NCBI GenBank assembly: GCA_004369085.1
Contig: ML210159.1
Location: 124,001 to 188,000 of the forward strand
Length of the DNA: 64,000 nt
Direction of reading: 5' to 3'
DNA from: Coprinopsis marcescibilis
Taxonomy: Eukaryota; Basidiomycota; Agaricomycetes; Agaricales; Psathyrellaceae
Shown here: positions 1 to 13,145 of the stretch, piece by piece
Numbering within the stretch: the stretch's first letter is position 1
How the letters are laid out: each line of letters opens with the position of its first letter
Position numbers and translations under genes: made by a program
Notes under the pieces: generated by a model
The model's input: only the letters and a program-made list of their open reading frames with translations
The model's database searches: none
What the model was told of the DNA's origin: nothing

Positions 1-1448
1 GGCATTGCTGGCTTCCCATGCGTTGTAGTGGGGGATCTTGCTGCAGACGTGGTGGAGAACGTGGGTCTCAGAGATTCCGTTGGTAGCATGGGCACCGATC
101 CAGGCCATGATAGAACCACAGTCACCGAGGAGATTTCGGTCGAGGGTGGCCAAAGCACCACGGGCAAAGGTGAATTCCGAAGCACGGTAATGAGGGAGGA
201 GGGGGTCGGTGTGCTGGAGGAAGGTAATCAGGACGAGCCAGTGGTTAACCCTGCGAACGATTGTCAGTAACCTGAAGGATATTTGTCTGCCACGATACTC
301 ACCAGAGGTATGGGATGAGGTAGACAACGAGAACGGTGGAGAACCCCCAGTGAGCGATGCTGACTCCCAGTGCAACCAGCCAGAGAGCAATTCCGACGTT
401 GGAGATCAAGATCTGGTTGTAGTGGTGGGTCCCGAACATCGGGGAGCTGGGATTGAAGTCTAAACAAACTCGGTCAGACGCAAAGTCACACTAACGCGAC
501 AATTGAACTTACGGTTGGTGCCCTTAGGATACCTCTTCTGACCAGAGGCATTCATGATGATGTAGGCGGGCCATCCTCCGAGCTATGGTCAATTCCGTTA
601 ATTTAGTCGACAATTAAAGAACCTAAGGGCACACGTACGAGATATTTGGCCGAGCCGATGATAGCACCGATGGGTGAATCACCGAGAGCCTCCCAGAGCT
701 CACGCTTGACAACTTCGGAAACACGGGATCCGAGCAAGTTCTCCCCCTCAGGGTTCAAAGGTGGCAAGCCGAGCTCTGAACGAGTGTGGGGGACGAAGAC
801 CTGGTCCTGGGTGAGATGCGAGGTCGAAGCGTGATGCTTGGCATGAGTAACTCTCCACGCGTGATAAGGCACGCCAACACTAAAATTATGCAAAAATCAT
901 ATGCAACTCAGAAAACTTGCGACTCGGTGGATAATGAACAGGGGAACGTACGCCGAATGGAGGATGAAGCCAGCAAGGTTGTTGATGGCCTTGGACTCGG
1001 AAAAGGCTTGGTGACCGCATTCATGGCCAATAACCCAGATACCGGTGGCAAAGAGACCAGTGAAGAAGGTGTAAACTGCCCACAACGCAACACGAAGAGC
1101 TGTGTAGGCGTATGGGTGGGGGAGGTCGAGGGTGGCAGGGGTAATGAAGGAGTCGAGATATGAGGTGGTCTTGTAGATGCATCCAATGACGAACAGGTCC
1201 CAGAGTCTACAATCGCTCGTCAGAAATTGACGTGGCAATTGACAAAAGCAGGACTTACACATAGACCAAAGACTTGAGTGCCGACCGACGGAAACAGTGG
1301 GCACTAGAAGCTGTTAGTTGCGCATTTCCTCGAGCTCGTTGTGCGGTACTCACGGGATTGCAGCCAACAAGTCCTTCATAGGGATGTCAGGAACGGGATA
1401 GACGTTCTGCTCGACGAGCGTGAAGCCTTCATCTGCCTTTTTCGCCAT
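1..1448 (-). CDS. FAD2: Delta-12 (omega-6) fatty acid desaturase, 3' end cut by window edge
   Basis: Membrane di-iron desaturase that would introduce the second double bond into oleoyl chains to give linoleate, normally in the ER. All three histidine boxes are visible in order across the exons: HECGH (about 1000-1015), HAKHH (about 830-845) and HVLHH close to the window start. The stretch ITFLQHTDPLLPHYR before the third box is typical of delta-12 enzymes. The ATG at 1448 opens a short first exon (MAKKADEGFTLVEQNVYPVP...) followed by GT-AG introns. Only the last several dozen residues lie outside the window. AT-rich sequence ending in a possible acceptor (ttttatag) just before the ATG could mark a 5' UTR intron. 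A delta-15 or bifunctional specificity cannot be excluded from sequence. Confidence 0.9.
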
Positions 1449-1782
1449 CTTCTGCCCTGTCTATAAAATAAGAAAATATATATAGAGAGATATAAGGTCG
1501 TTGACGGTGTGGTGAGGATCGACCGACTTGCCAGCAATTTTGATTTTATGGGGAGCGTTGCATTTGATCGGACTTTGCCGACAGCTAAAAAGTATGGGGT
1601 ACCGTAACTCTTAGCCAATAGGATAACTTTTATTCTCAAGTCAACCGGCCTTTGATTCTTCGCAGCATGCTGGCCTGACCGAGAACAATCTCGCCGCCCC
1701 CAAAGATTATGCACCTTATCTCAGTTATATACAATATTGTACACATTATTTTCTTAGATATGAGCATACGCTAGAATGTCCT
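1449..1782. other. Intergenic, desaturase promoter and kinase 3' end
   Basis: This 334-base stretch has no supported gene. It holds an AT-rich block at about 1460-1500 (tandem TA steps) next to the desaturase start. It must contain the desaturase promoter or a 5' UTR intron and the 3' end of the kinase transcript. Confidence 0.6.
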
Positions 1783-3901
1783 TCATTGCGGCAGTGCCAC
1801 AAGTCGACTTGCCAGTCCATCTAAAAACGCAAAGCCGTCCTACAAACAGATCAAACAAGTCAGTCAGGTGCATAAAATGCGAAAATTGAAGCATACCTTG
1901 GTAATGTTTCTTCCAACAGACCTGTGAGTCACTTGGACGAAATCCGATATATATCCAGCAAGCACTTTGCTGTTTCGAGCCGTTGAAACGTCGTATCGAA
2001 GTCGAGCCACTACTCCAAGCTTGGCACGGGCAGGCTCCCTCGGTTGCTCGTTGAACGATCGCGTTCGACCAGCCCTGAAAATAAGTTATAACGGCCGCAC
2101 TACTCGTGATAAGCGAGAAACGCACATGGTCGGCAAAGAAGACCCATTCAATTGATTCTGCAAGACCTCGAGGAAGTTGGAAGCTTCCTTGACCAATGTC
2201 CTTGAGCTGTTCAGTCTGAGAGCTTGGGAGAATTCCTTCACTAATCCAGCCAGTTCAGTGGTGTTCGTTGTGGCTGACAACTTGGTCGTAAGGTCAGCAA
2301 TAAGCCGCCCTTTCGACCGGCGTTGAGGAAGGGAGTTGTCGCTCGTTTGGGTGGTTTCTGATCCAATGCTCTCGACAGTGTGGAACCTTGCCACTGGTAC
2401 AGCCTGTACGGGAACGATCGGTGGAGGTGCCAAGGGTTTCCCGAATGATTTTTCTTTGGATACTGGGGCAACAATATTCATATTGCGGGCAGCGTTGGTT
2501 CGATCAGCAAGCACAGGTCGCGCGAATGCTTGCAGGTTGAGATTGGTGAGCTTGGCAAGGATATCGTGCATCTCGTCTCGAGGTGGGATGGCTGGGATCC
2601 GTATTCGTATCGGCGTTTGGTGAGCAACAGGTTGGCGCTGCGTCGCGGATTAGCAAATGTTTTCCGCTGCTAAGTTGAACACGTACCACTGGAGGTTCTG
2701 GAGGCCAGATCAAGTCTTCATGACCAGAATATCCATGTTCGGTTGCCAAATCCTGGAAAACTTGAACCCATGTTTCATAGTCAGGTTTCTGGTCGAACTT
2801 GAGTTTCCGGGTGTATCGCAGGAAATCTTCGAATTCGACAGGGAGTCCGCGGCATAAATCCTCTGGTCGAGCCCTCCGTTTCTCCTCAATCAAGAGATCG
2901 TGGGCTTGCGAGGTCTTGGGGACACCATTGCGCGTCCATGACAGGCCTCTGGGTGTCAGCAAGTGGATGAACATGAGCGCCGCCGCCTCGAGATCGTCTC
3001 GCCGTGAGGGAACTGAGTACATCTGCATTCAGGATCGCGACTTGAGCCAAAAAATGGGTGCACATACCTCGTCCTCTGCAATGCACATTGACTGAACTGA
3101 AAAGTGACGTATGAAAAGTCAAGGGTGGGTGTACCAGAATGGTAGTTCGATACCCACCTGAACCAATAGTTTCCAATGAAGTCACGTCGTTCTCGACTGT
3201 CTGGAATGTGTCGCCCATTTTCGTCAATATATCGCTTCGAGAAACCAAAATCTATCATATATATGGTTTTCTCGTTGGGAGGAAGGCCAACGACGCAGTT
3301 GCCAAGTTGAATGTCCCGGTGCAGGACGCCTCGGTTGTGCATGCACTCTAATCGCGAAATCTAATTGAAAATCATGCCTGATTAACGGGAGAGATGAGAT
3401 GGCGACAGGTTGGACTAACCAGTTGCATGGCAATAGAACATACGCTCCCAATATCCATGACGTCTTTCCCACTTTTTCTGTATAGGTTGTCCAGACTGGG
3501 GCCCAACAGATCAATGACAAGAAAGTCCCATGGTCCCTGTACGCCAGCTGAATACAACGTCGGCATTCCCTTCCCCCCTTGCAAAAGAGGGTAGAGGTAC
3601 CGTTCGAAACGATTTGTCGGACATTCGTGATCGACGTCTTGGATCTTAAGAGCTACGACGTTGCCGTTGTGGATGTGCCTCGCGCGAAAGATGGATCCTG
3701 GAAGCAAACTATGTGAAATTGACCCGTTACTAGGAGTAAAGAGGGCATACCAGAGTACCCTGAGCCAAGAGTCGTCTCCAGCATATAGTTCGCAATAACT
3801 TTCGGTATCTGGGGTTTCTTGCTGCCTGAAGAAGAGTCGCTATCTACTTCACTGTAATCGCTCGAGAAAGAGTCCGAATCGCTACCAGATTGAGAGGTCA
3901 T
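1783..3901 (-). CDS. Divergent casein kinase 1 family protein kinase
   Basis: Serine/threonine kinase of the CK1 group. After an acidic serine-rich N-terminus come the glycine loop (LGSGYSG), the VALKIQ lysine, a catalytic loop HRDIQLGN, the metal-binding DFGFSKRY, the CK1-type RRDFIGNYWF region, and RRDDLEAAALMFIHLL further down the C-lobe. A long C-terminal tail of about 200 residues (QAFARPVLADRTN... to a coiled LVKEFSQAL region) follows the kinase domain. I trace the last exons as ...SSLPTM-AGRTRSFNEQ... and ...GRNITK-DGFAFLDGL..., ending at a TGA at 1783-1785. The ATG at 3899-3901 (MTSQSGSDSDSF) is the first in frame. The lysine normally following HRDI is glutamine here. Substrate and role are unknown. 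Confidence 0.85.
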
Positions 3902-4763
3902 GGCAAAAGTCAATATTGCCGATAAGCTGCAGCGAGTTTTTGCAGTGTTAGTCCTTTGAATTTGGTATGCTTGCGCTGGGCTGATTTAGAGGGTATCGCT
4001 GAGAAGAATAGCGGAATATGGTCGTCGAGGTAATTGACAGACAGCCTTAGCAGCAGCTGAGCCCACGCGACACGAACATGCATCACGCGGAAGAGCACGC
4101 GTGTAGCACGTGATAGCGCGTCCTCTTTGCCCAATTATGTAAGTAGTCTCCAATCAGTCTCAAGTGCCTCCGAGTCCGACCGACTCTTCGAACAAAACGA
4201 TTCTCTTCGGATTTTCCGTAACGCGGGGCAGCCATCCTCCTATTTCATTCCAAGGACCACTAACAGTAGACAGGTAAAGAAACTGCCAATAATAACGGTG
4301 ACGGCGGGGTGATATCATTACAACTTCGACGACGTCATCCAAACAATGGAAGATAGAACTGCACTGAGGCTCGGCCAGTCCAAGGCCAGTCTTCGCAAAG
4401 TCCAATTATCCGCATTTCAGAGCAGAGCTCACTTCGCAGACCGTTCGCGTAGCTTAGCTCTAGCGCTTAACGTTCAACGTTTAACGCTTAGCCTTGGTTA
4501 CATTCTTTCCGACAGTCACCCCAGTCCGGATTCGCATGGTCGGATTTCTCGGATAGCGAGCTGGTTTCATCTCAGACTATTTCTAGCTATTTCTGCGACA
4601 AATTGATCGTGATGATGGCACAACTCTAGAATAGTGGAGACCGAGACACCTTATGTGTTCGGATTCTCTTATAAGCCAGGGAGTCGCGGTGAGATTAGAC
4701 CTTCCTTGCCTGGTCCCCCAAAAAAACCCCACTTCATACTACCGTCTGCCGATAATATCCACG
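3902..4763. promoter_or_regulatory. Shared upstream region of CK1 kinase and pyruvate decarboxylase
   Basis: 862 bases between divergent starts. No coding region is supported. It contains an imperfect palindrome with three AACG(T) units at 4464-4490 and, nearer the decarboxylase, a TATA box at 4670-4675 (TATAAG) about 90 bases before the ATG. The rest shows no recognisable structure. Confidence 0.55.
4670..4675 (+). promoter_or_regulatory. TATA box of pyruvate decarboxylase
   Basis: TATAAG lies 94 bases upstream of the decarboxylase ATG and is followed by a pyrimidine-rich stretch (about 4695-4735) of the kind common in fungal promoters of strongly expressed genes. The assignment rests on sequence and position only. 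Confidence 0.5.
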
Positions 4764-7181
<2,418 letters not shown>

Positions 7182-7339
7182 ATTGAATAGTTCAAGTTTC
7201 TGTCGTGTTGTGTAAACGGTAGACGATTAGATTAGATTGAATGAACATCGTTGATGCGCTGTGACGTAGAACTGTTTCCACGGCCGCTTGAAGCTGGGCA
7301 TCTCGCAAACTCTCTTTTTCTTTTACCTTCCTCTACCTT

Positions 7340-10300
7340 ATGGTTTTAATACGTGCTGGGACGCAGAAAGCTGTGTTTCATGTGCGCCATCGTGGAACGG
7401 CAGTGAAATGGGGTAGTGCACTAGTTGTTGGGTTGGCTGCGCTGAACTTTGCCAGGGTCAGCAGGCCGTTCAGTTTACAGTCAGCTGCTGGAGATATCCG
7501 AACAGCCCTCACCGCAGCCCGTGCTCCTTTCACGTCCGCCTCGACCAGATCATTCATCACTGTCACTCGCGCAAGACTATATTCTTCATCGATATTCTCC
7601 AAGGTCATACTTCCATCGACAATGTCCTTGACACCACCCCAACCAGCCCCGGCCTGGAACCACACCGCTGAGGATTACCAAGGAGGCGATTGCGAAAGAT
7701 CAAGCAGTCCAAGATAAAGTCGGTGCATTGGATCCAAAAGATAGTAACTTTGAATCGGTGCGTCTCTTCTACCTCCTGGCTGTGGTGACGAATAACTAAC
7801 TGAATGTGCAGGTCTTCGTAGGTCGCGGTCGTCAACAGCATTGACCGTTATATCTCATCTTCACACAACTATTCTAGCTGGCCCTTGCAGAATCGGATAC
7901 TATCCTCGATGCGACGATAGAACCTCTGGCCTTTTACCAGAATGTATCCCCCGACAAGGCGCTCCGCGATGCATCAAACGAGGCTGAATCTCTCGTACGG
8001 AACTTTGGCGTCGACTCTTCGATGCGATTGGATGTCTACCAAGCAAAGGTTGCGGCTGAGAAGAACCTCAAGACTACTGGTGTATGGGAGCAACTCTCGG
8101 CTGAGGACCAACGCCTGGTTGAGAAGATGGCAAGTGGGGTCGACATTGTCCAGTTACTCTAATGTTCATCTACGCGATGCAGATTCTGGATGGCACGCGT
8201 GCTGGGCTGGCTCTTCCTGAAGACAAGCGAAAAGAGTTGATGCAATTGAAGAAGGACTTGTCGCAGACCTGCTTGGAGTTCAGCGTCAGTCATTGTTTAC
8301 GATTTGGCGTATGTCCTGCTCACCATCACACACCAATCACAGAAAAACTTCAACGAGGAGAACGTCAGTAACCCCTTTCTTCTACCATCTAACCTCAATT
8401 GACTTGTATATATGCTTCCAGTCCGTCATTACTTTCACCGAGGAAGAGCTCAAGGGTATTCCTCAAGACGTCATCTCAGGCTACACCAAGCGCACTGAAG
8501 GAGACAAGACCGTCTACGACGTCACTTACAAGACCCCAGATATCTTCCCTGTCGTGCGTACATCTCACTTTTACGTTCAAGGTGTATCACTCATGACATT
8601 TGCAGTTCAAATTCGCTGAAAACCCCGAGATACGCAGACGAGCTCAGGAAGGTCATGAGAGTCGTCTGGCAATCAATGTCCCACTTCTCGACAAGGCCCT
8701 CGAGCTCCGCCGTAGGATCGCTTCTTTGCTTGGATACAAGACTTGGTTCGTGCTTTCGTACTTGACATGGTTCTTCCTATATATTCAACCTTGCAAAGGG
8801 CCGACTATGTGACCGAGGTCAAGATGATCAAGTCCGGAAAGGGTGTACAAGATGTGAGTACAATCTGAAGAATATCGTGACACTATCACTGATACTTTGT
8901 CAGTTCCTCGACGACCTCGAAAGCAAGCTTCGCCCAGTCGGCGAAAAGGAAAAGGCACTCCTTTTGGAAATCAAGAAAAAAGAACACGAAGCTAAAGGTT
9001 TGCCTTTCGACGGAAACTTCTATCTATGGGACTACCGATACTATGACCGCAAGTTCATCGAACAAACTCTCGACTTGGACGACATGCTTGTCAAGGAATA
9101 CTTCCCTGTTTCTGTCGTTGTACCGACCATCTTGGACATTTACCAGAACCTGCTCAGTGTGCGCTTCGAAGAAATCAAGGGTTCTACTTGGCATCCAGGT
9201 AAGCTGGTTATGCAATTATTTAGATCATGCATATGTTAATGAGGCTCGCAGACGTCCAACAATTTGCCGTTTGGGATAAGGATGCCAAGGATGAGTCTGG
9301 GTTTGTTGGCTACTGCTACCTTGACCTGTTCCCTCGAGGTACGCTGGCGCTTTTTTACGTGTGGATGACAACTATAATCATTGTTTTTAGACAACAAGTA
9401 CTCTCATGCTGCTGTGTGGCCCCTGCTCTCCGGGTACACCAAACGCGATGGATCGAGAAGCTACCCCCTCGCAGCCATGGTCGCCAACCTTGCCAAACCT
9501 ACCCCAGACAAGCCTGCATTGATGCGTCACGACGATGTTGTTACCTTCTTCCACGAGATGGGACACGTCTTCCACGGATTGCTTAGCAAGACTAAACATG
9601 CTCGATTCCACGGAACAAGGTGATTGCTCTCATAGGCTCAGAATGTATTTTGTTCTTACCACAATTATTTATTAGCGTCGCGCGTGATTTCGTTGAAGCA
9701 CCATCTCAGATGCTTGAATACTGGTGCTGGGAACCCAAGGTACTGCAGCAAATGTCGAGCCACTACAAGACTAAGGAGCATCTCTCACCTGAGCTCATCG
9801 AGAAGATCATCAAGAGGTATACACTTGCCTATTCCTTTGGAACCCATTCATTGATGCGTACAAAACAGTCGGTATGTTAATGTCGGACTCTTCTACCTTC
9901 GCCAGCTCTTCTTCGCCAAATTCGACCTCAAGGTTCACACTGACCAGGAGAAGGAAGATTACACCGACCTCTGGTCGTCGTTGCGCGAGAAGGTCTCGCT
10001 TGTGAAGTCTGGCAAACCTTGCCCTGGTCAAGGTACTTTTGGCCACATCACTGGTGGTTACGACGCTGGCTACTACGGTTACACGTACTCCTTGGTGTTC
10101 GCTGCGGATATGTATGGTGAGTGTCTTGTTGCGTTTTCTCCTCCCAAGTAAAGTGTGCCCAACTCCATCATAGCTGCTGTGTTCAAGGCCGACCCTCTTG
10201 ACCCTGCGCGAGGCCAAAGGTACCGCGATAAGATCCTTCAATGGGGCGGAAGTCGGGAAGAACTTGATTCTCTCAAGGCAAGTAGTCTCATATTTTAGAG

Positions 10301-10412
10301 TACAAGAGGATAGGATTGACTCTGTACGTAGGACTTCCTTGGAAGAGAACCCAACAGCAACGCATTCCTCGAAGAGGTCTTCGGCACTGCCCCTAAAGCT
10401 GCCCATCTGTGA
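7340..10412 (+). CDS. PRD1: M3 family zinc oligopeptidase (thimet/saccharolysin type)
   Basis: Zinc metallopeptidase that trims short peptides, in the family of thimet oligopeptidase, neurolysin and yeast saccharolysin. The zinc motif HEMGHVFHG is at about 9552-9580, with the downstream glutamate in SVARDFVEAPSQMLEYW. The region GHITGGYDAGYYGYTYSLVFAADMY is the conserved C-terminal substrate-binding segment. The protein ends ...EEVFGTAPKAAHL with TGA at 10410-10412. Two starts are possible: ATG 7340 adds about 94 residues rich in Arg, Ser and Ala with a short hydrophobic stretch, like a mitochondrial presequence; ATG 7622 (MSLTPPQPAPAWNHTAED) matches the usual cytosolic start. I list the longer form. 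About ten introns interrupt the gene. Confidence 0.92.
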
Positions 10413-10577
10413 ACAAGTCGTCAATCGTAGGATGTAAGAGATTATTTAGCCGAATACAATGCGACTCCCCCGAAATTAATAAGAATACAAGAATTTGCCC
10501 CAAAGATAAAGACGTTGGCAGCCGATTTATGCTGTCTAGTATAACGTATAAATACTATGAGAGAACTTATGCAGTCC

Positions 10578-12768
10578 TTAATGCCCTACAACATCGATTT
10601 GAGGGATTTCATCCTCCTCATTATCACCCTCAGCCGCTTCTTCATCATCTCTAAAGTCTTCCGGATTCCCAGTGAAATCACGCATGCCGTCCCGGCTTCC
10701 TGGACCGCCGCTCTTTCGCTGGTCTTCCTTGTGTAGCTCATCCTTCATGGCGTGCACGTCTTCGTCGACCTTTCCTGCAACACGATCGATGCCGGCATCT
10801 GCTAGTTTGACGTGGGTGCGATGTTTAGAAAGATGGGCTGCCTTCTTCGCCGGACGCTTAAGACGGCGACGCGCGACCATGACAGGGACAGAGCATTTCT
10901 GAGGATGTCATTGGTGAACACACATACAAATTGGTCCCAGGAGTCCACTCACCTCTATCAAGTAATGCGAGGTGGATCCCAGCAGGATCCTAATAGGAGA
11001 ATGGTCAGACACTTGCATTGGCAGTAAGTATAGCAGAACTAACCCATTTAGGTGACTCAGCCCACGAGAACCAACAATCAGCATGGTAGGCTCTGTATGG
11101 TCAATAACATCTGAGAATGTGAAGATGTTGAGTGACGCCACTGGGCTTGAGAAGTGAGAGGGCAGGACCTAGTAGCATATGTCTGGCATTCTTTGCATGC
11201 CACGCTTGGCAAGCAACGGTTACGTGCAAGCGTGTGCGCTGGAGCAAGCTGGTAACTTGACGGGCAAGGATATAAGCCATGCCTTGACGCTAGAGGGATG
11301 AGGGATTAGCGCCATGAGGCTGGACGGACTCCGGATATCAAACAACGTACTTCTTGTTGATTGCGGACCTTTGAACTACGATCGGCGCCGTTGGGTCGGT
11401 CAGGGTCAACTAGTCATGAAGCGAAGAATCAGCGAAACCTGGATGGAAATTAGCCAGATGCCGAACAAGCTTACTCTTAGAATCAGTCTCCACCACGTTG
11501 ACCAACAACATCTCGTCTCCGTCTCTCAACACCGTTCCAATCCCCCACTCCACTGCGTAACGACTCTCCTCGCTCAAGTCGCTGGCTACGACGTATCTGC
11601 GCCTCTTCCTCTTCATTTCTACCAACTTGGTGTCGGGATCACCTTGAGTGATGGTGATGGTGCACCTGTCTCTCTGGAACACAGGTCGCCCAGTGTGCAA
11701 TGGGAGCGGTTCGTGCAATCTCATCGTCTTGCGCCTTCGGGGGTTACGCTTTCCTCGACTATTGGCCAAGGCATTGAGCGACGTCGGGAAGTACGGCTCG
11801 GGCGGTACAACAACATTGACTCCTTCGCCGACTGGGTCGGCGTCTTCAGCCTCAGGAAGCAACTCGGAGGGTGCAGGAGCGACCATGGAGTTCTGCTCCG
11901 TGTTCCGCTCTGTGATAGGATCAAAGTAATCTTCGTCGCTCTCAGAGTCGTCTGAATCATTGTCGTCCGTGTTATCGTTGTCGGAGTCTTCGGTGAAGGC
12001 TGTGCGAGCTTGGTGCAAGGATTCTGGCTCTGAGAGATCGACATCCGATTGGTTCATGAGCACTGGCTGCGGCGGCGGCGATGCCTCTCGGGTCCTCCAT
12101 CTGCTCAAGAAAGGCGACGACGACCGGGCCCTTGACTGACTGCGATCGGACTTGTCTGTGTTTGCTGAAGGTGGGCGAGAGAGGGATTTCCGCTTGGAAA
12201 ACATCGACCGTCCACGATCGTCGTTGCTCTCCCTGGTATTGGTGCGAGACAGGGACAGCGAGCCCATCATCGAGGATAGAAACGAGTGGCGGGGGTTGTC
12301 ATTGTTGCCGGCTTTCGATTGCTGTGAGCTCGTTCGTTCGAGGGCGTTGAGGATAAGCTGGGAAGCTTGATTATCAAGATCCTGCGGTTGAGTGGTCAGT
12401 ATGTTTGCAGAAGCTCTGCGTTTGGGGGTAGAAGGTCGAGAAGTGGGAGGGGATTCAAAGGAAAAATTGCGAATTATCGAAGAAGGTCTGGAGGTCTTGA
12501 CCGGAGCCCCTGACTCCGCAGCAGGCGGCAACTGACTCGTCAGCACCTTTGGACTGCCAACCCGCAGCTCTTCGCCCACAACTGGGGTCGCCAAACTGAG
12601 TAGAGAGGAATGGTTTGACCTGGTCCCTAGACCATTGCTCTTGGTAAACGAGGATGGTGGATGATTGGCAACGGCACCGTTGCCATTCCTGCCCTTTGAA
12701 CTGGATCTTGGGCCAATTTTTGGCAACCAGTTCCTGCGGCCCTCTCGCTGACTGTCGTCGGTACTCAT
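10578..12768 (-). CDS. Universal stress protein (UspA) domain protein with long disordered N-terminus
   Basis: A fungal USP-fold protein. The first roughly 390 residues are low complexity: Ser/Pro/Arg-rich, then an acidic Asp/Glu run. The USP domain starts at RRYVVASDLSEESRYAVEWG and continues across introns through LTDPTAPIVVQRSAINKK and MAYILARQVTSLLQRTRL. It ends with the nucleotide-loop signature LIVGSRGLSHLNGILLGSTS, matching G-x2-G-x9-G-S/T. A basic then acidic tail follows (KRPAKKAAHLSKHR ... EEDEIPQIDVVGH). The ATG at 12766-12768 is the only in-frame candidate near the start. ATP binding is a family inference, and the biological role is unknown. It converges with the peptidase gene, 165 bases apart. 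Confidence 0.88.
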
Positions 12769-13145
12769 GATGGTGATAAAGAGAGCGATGCAGACAAGGT
12801 GCCTTTACTAAAATAATATCAAACCGGGCTTACCTCAGGGTGATTCAGTTTGGCATGCTCGCCGGGCTGTGAAATCATCAGTCAAGGAAGCGACGGGGGT
12901 AAGCTTGGCAGTCGTACATCACTCATTCTGTTGTTTCCAGGAAAACCGGGGGTTTTGGCTGGTTACGTTGGTAAGGAGAAGCTGAAATTTATAATCTCTG
13001 CAAGGTCTCTCCACAGGTTCTGTCCAATGACAAAGTCCTCTCACGCCTATCTCTTGTCTTATCATATTTGTTACCACCAACAACGCCAGTCTCAGTACAT
13101 TTTACCACTAATTAGGCTCTACTATTAGGTATCCTACCAAGTAAA
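12769..13145. other. Intergenic between PET127 and the USP gene
   Basis: 377 bases between two minus-strand genes. It holds the USP promoter and the PET127 3' end. Several pyrimidine-rich tracts are seen (12960-13080) but no clear TATA box and no plausible coding region. Confidence 0.5.

Noticed and set aside
11314..11955. 213-codon plus-strand open frame opposite the USP gene
   Set aside because: It is a shadow of the minus-strand coding sequence, with no domain and no support from splice structure.
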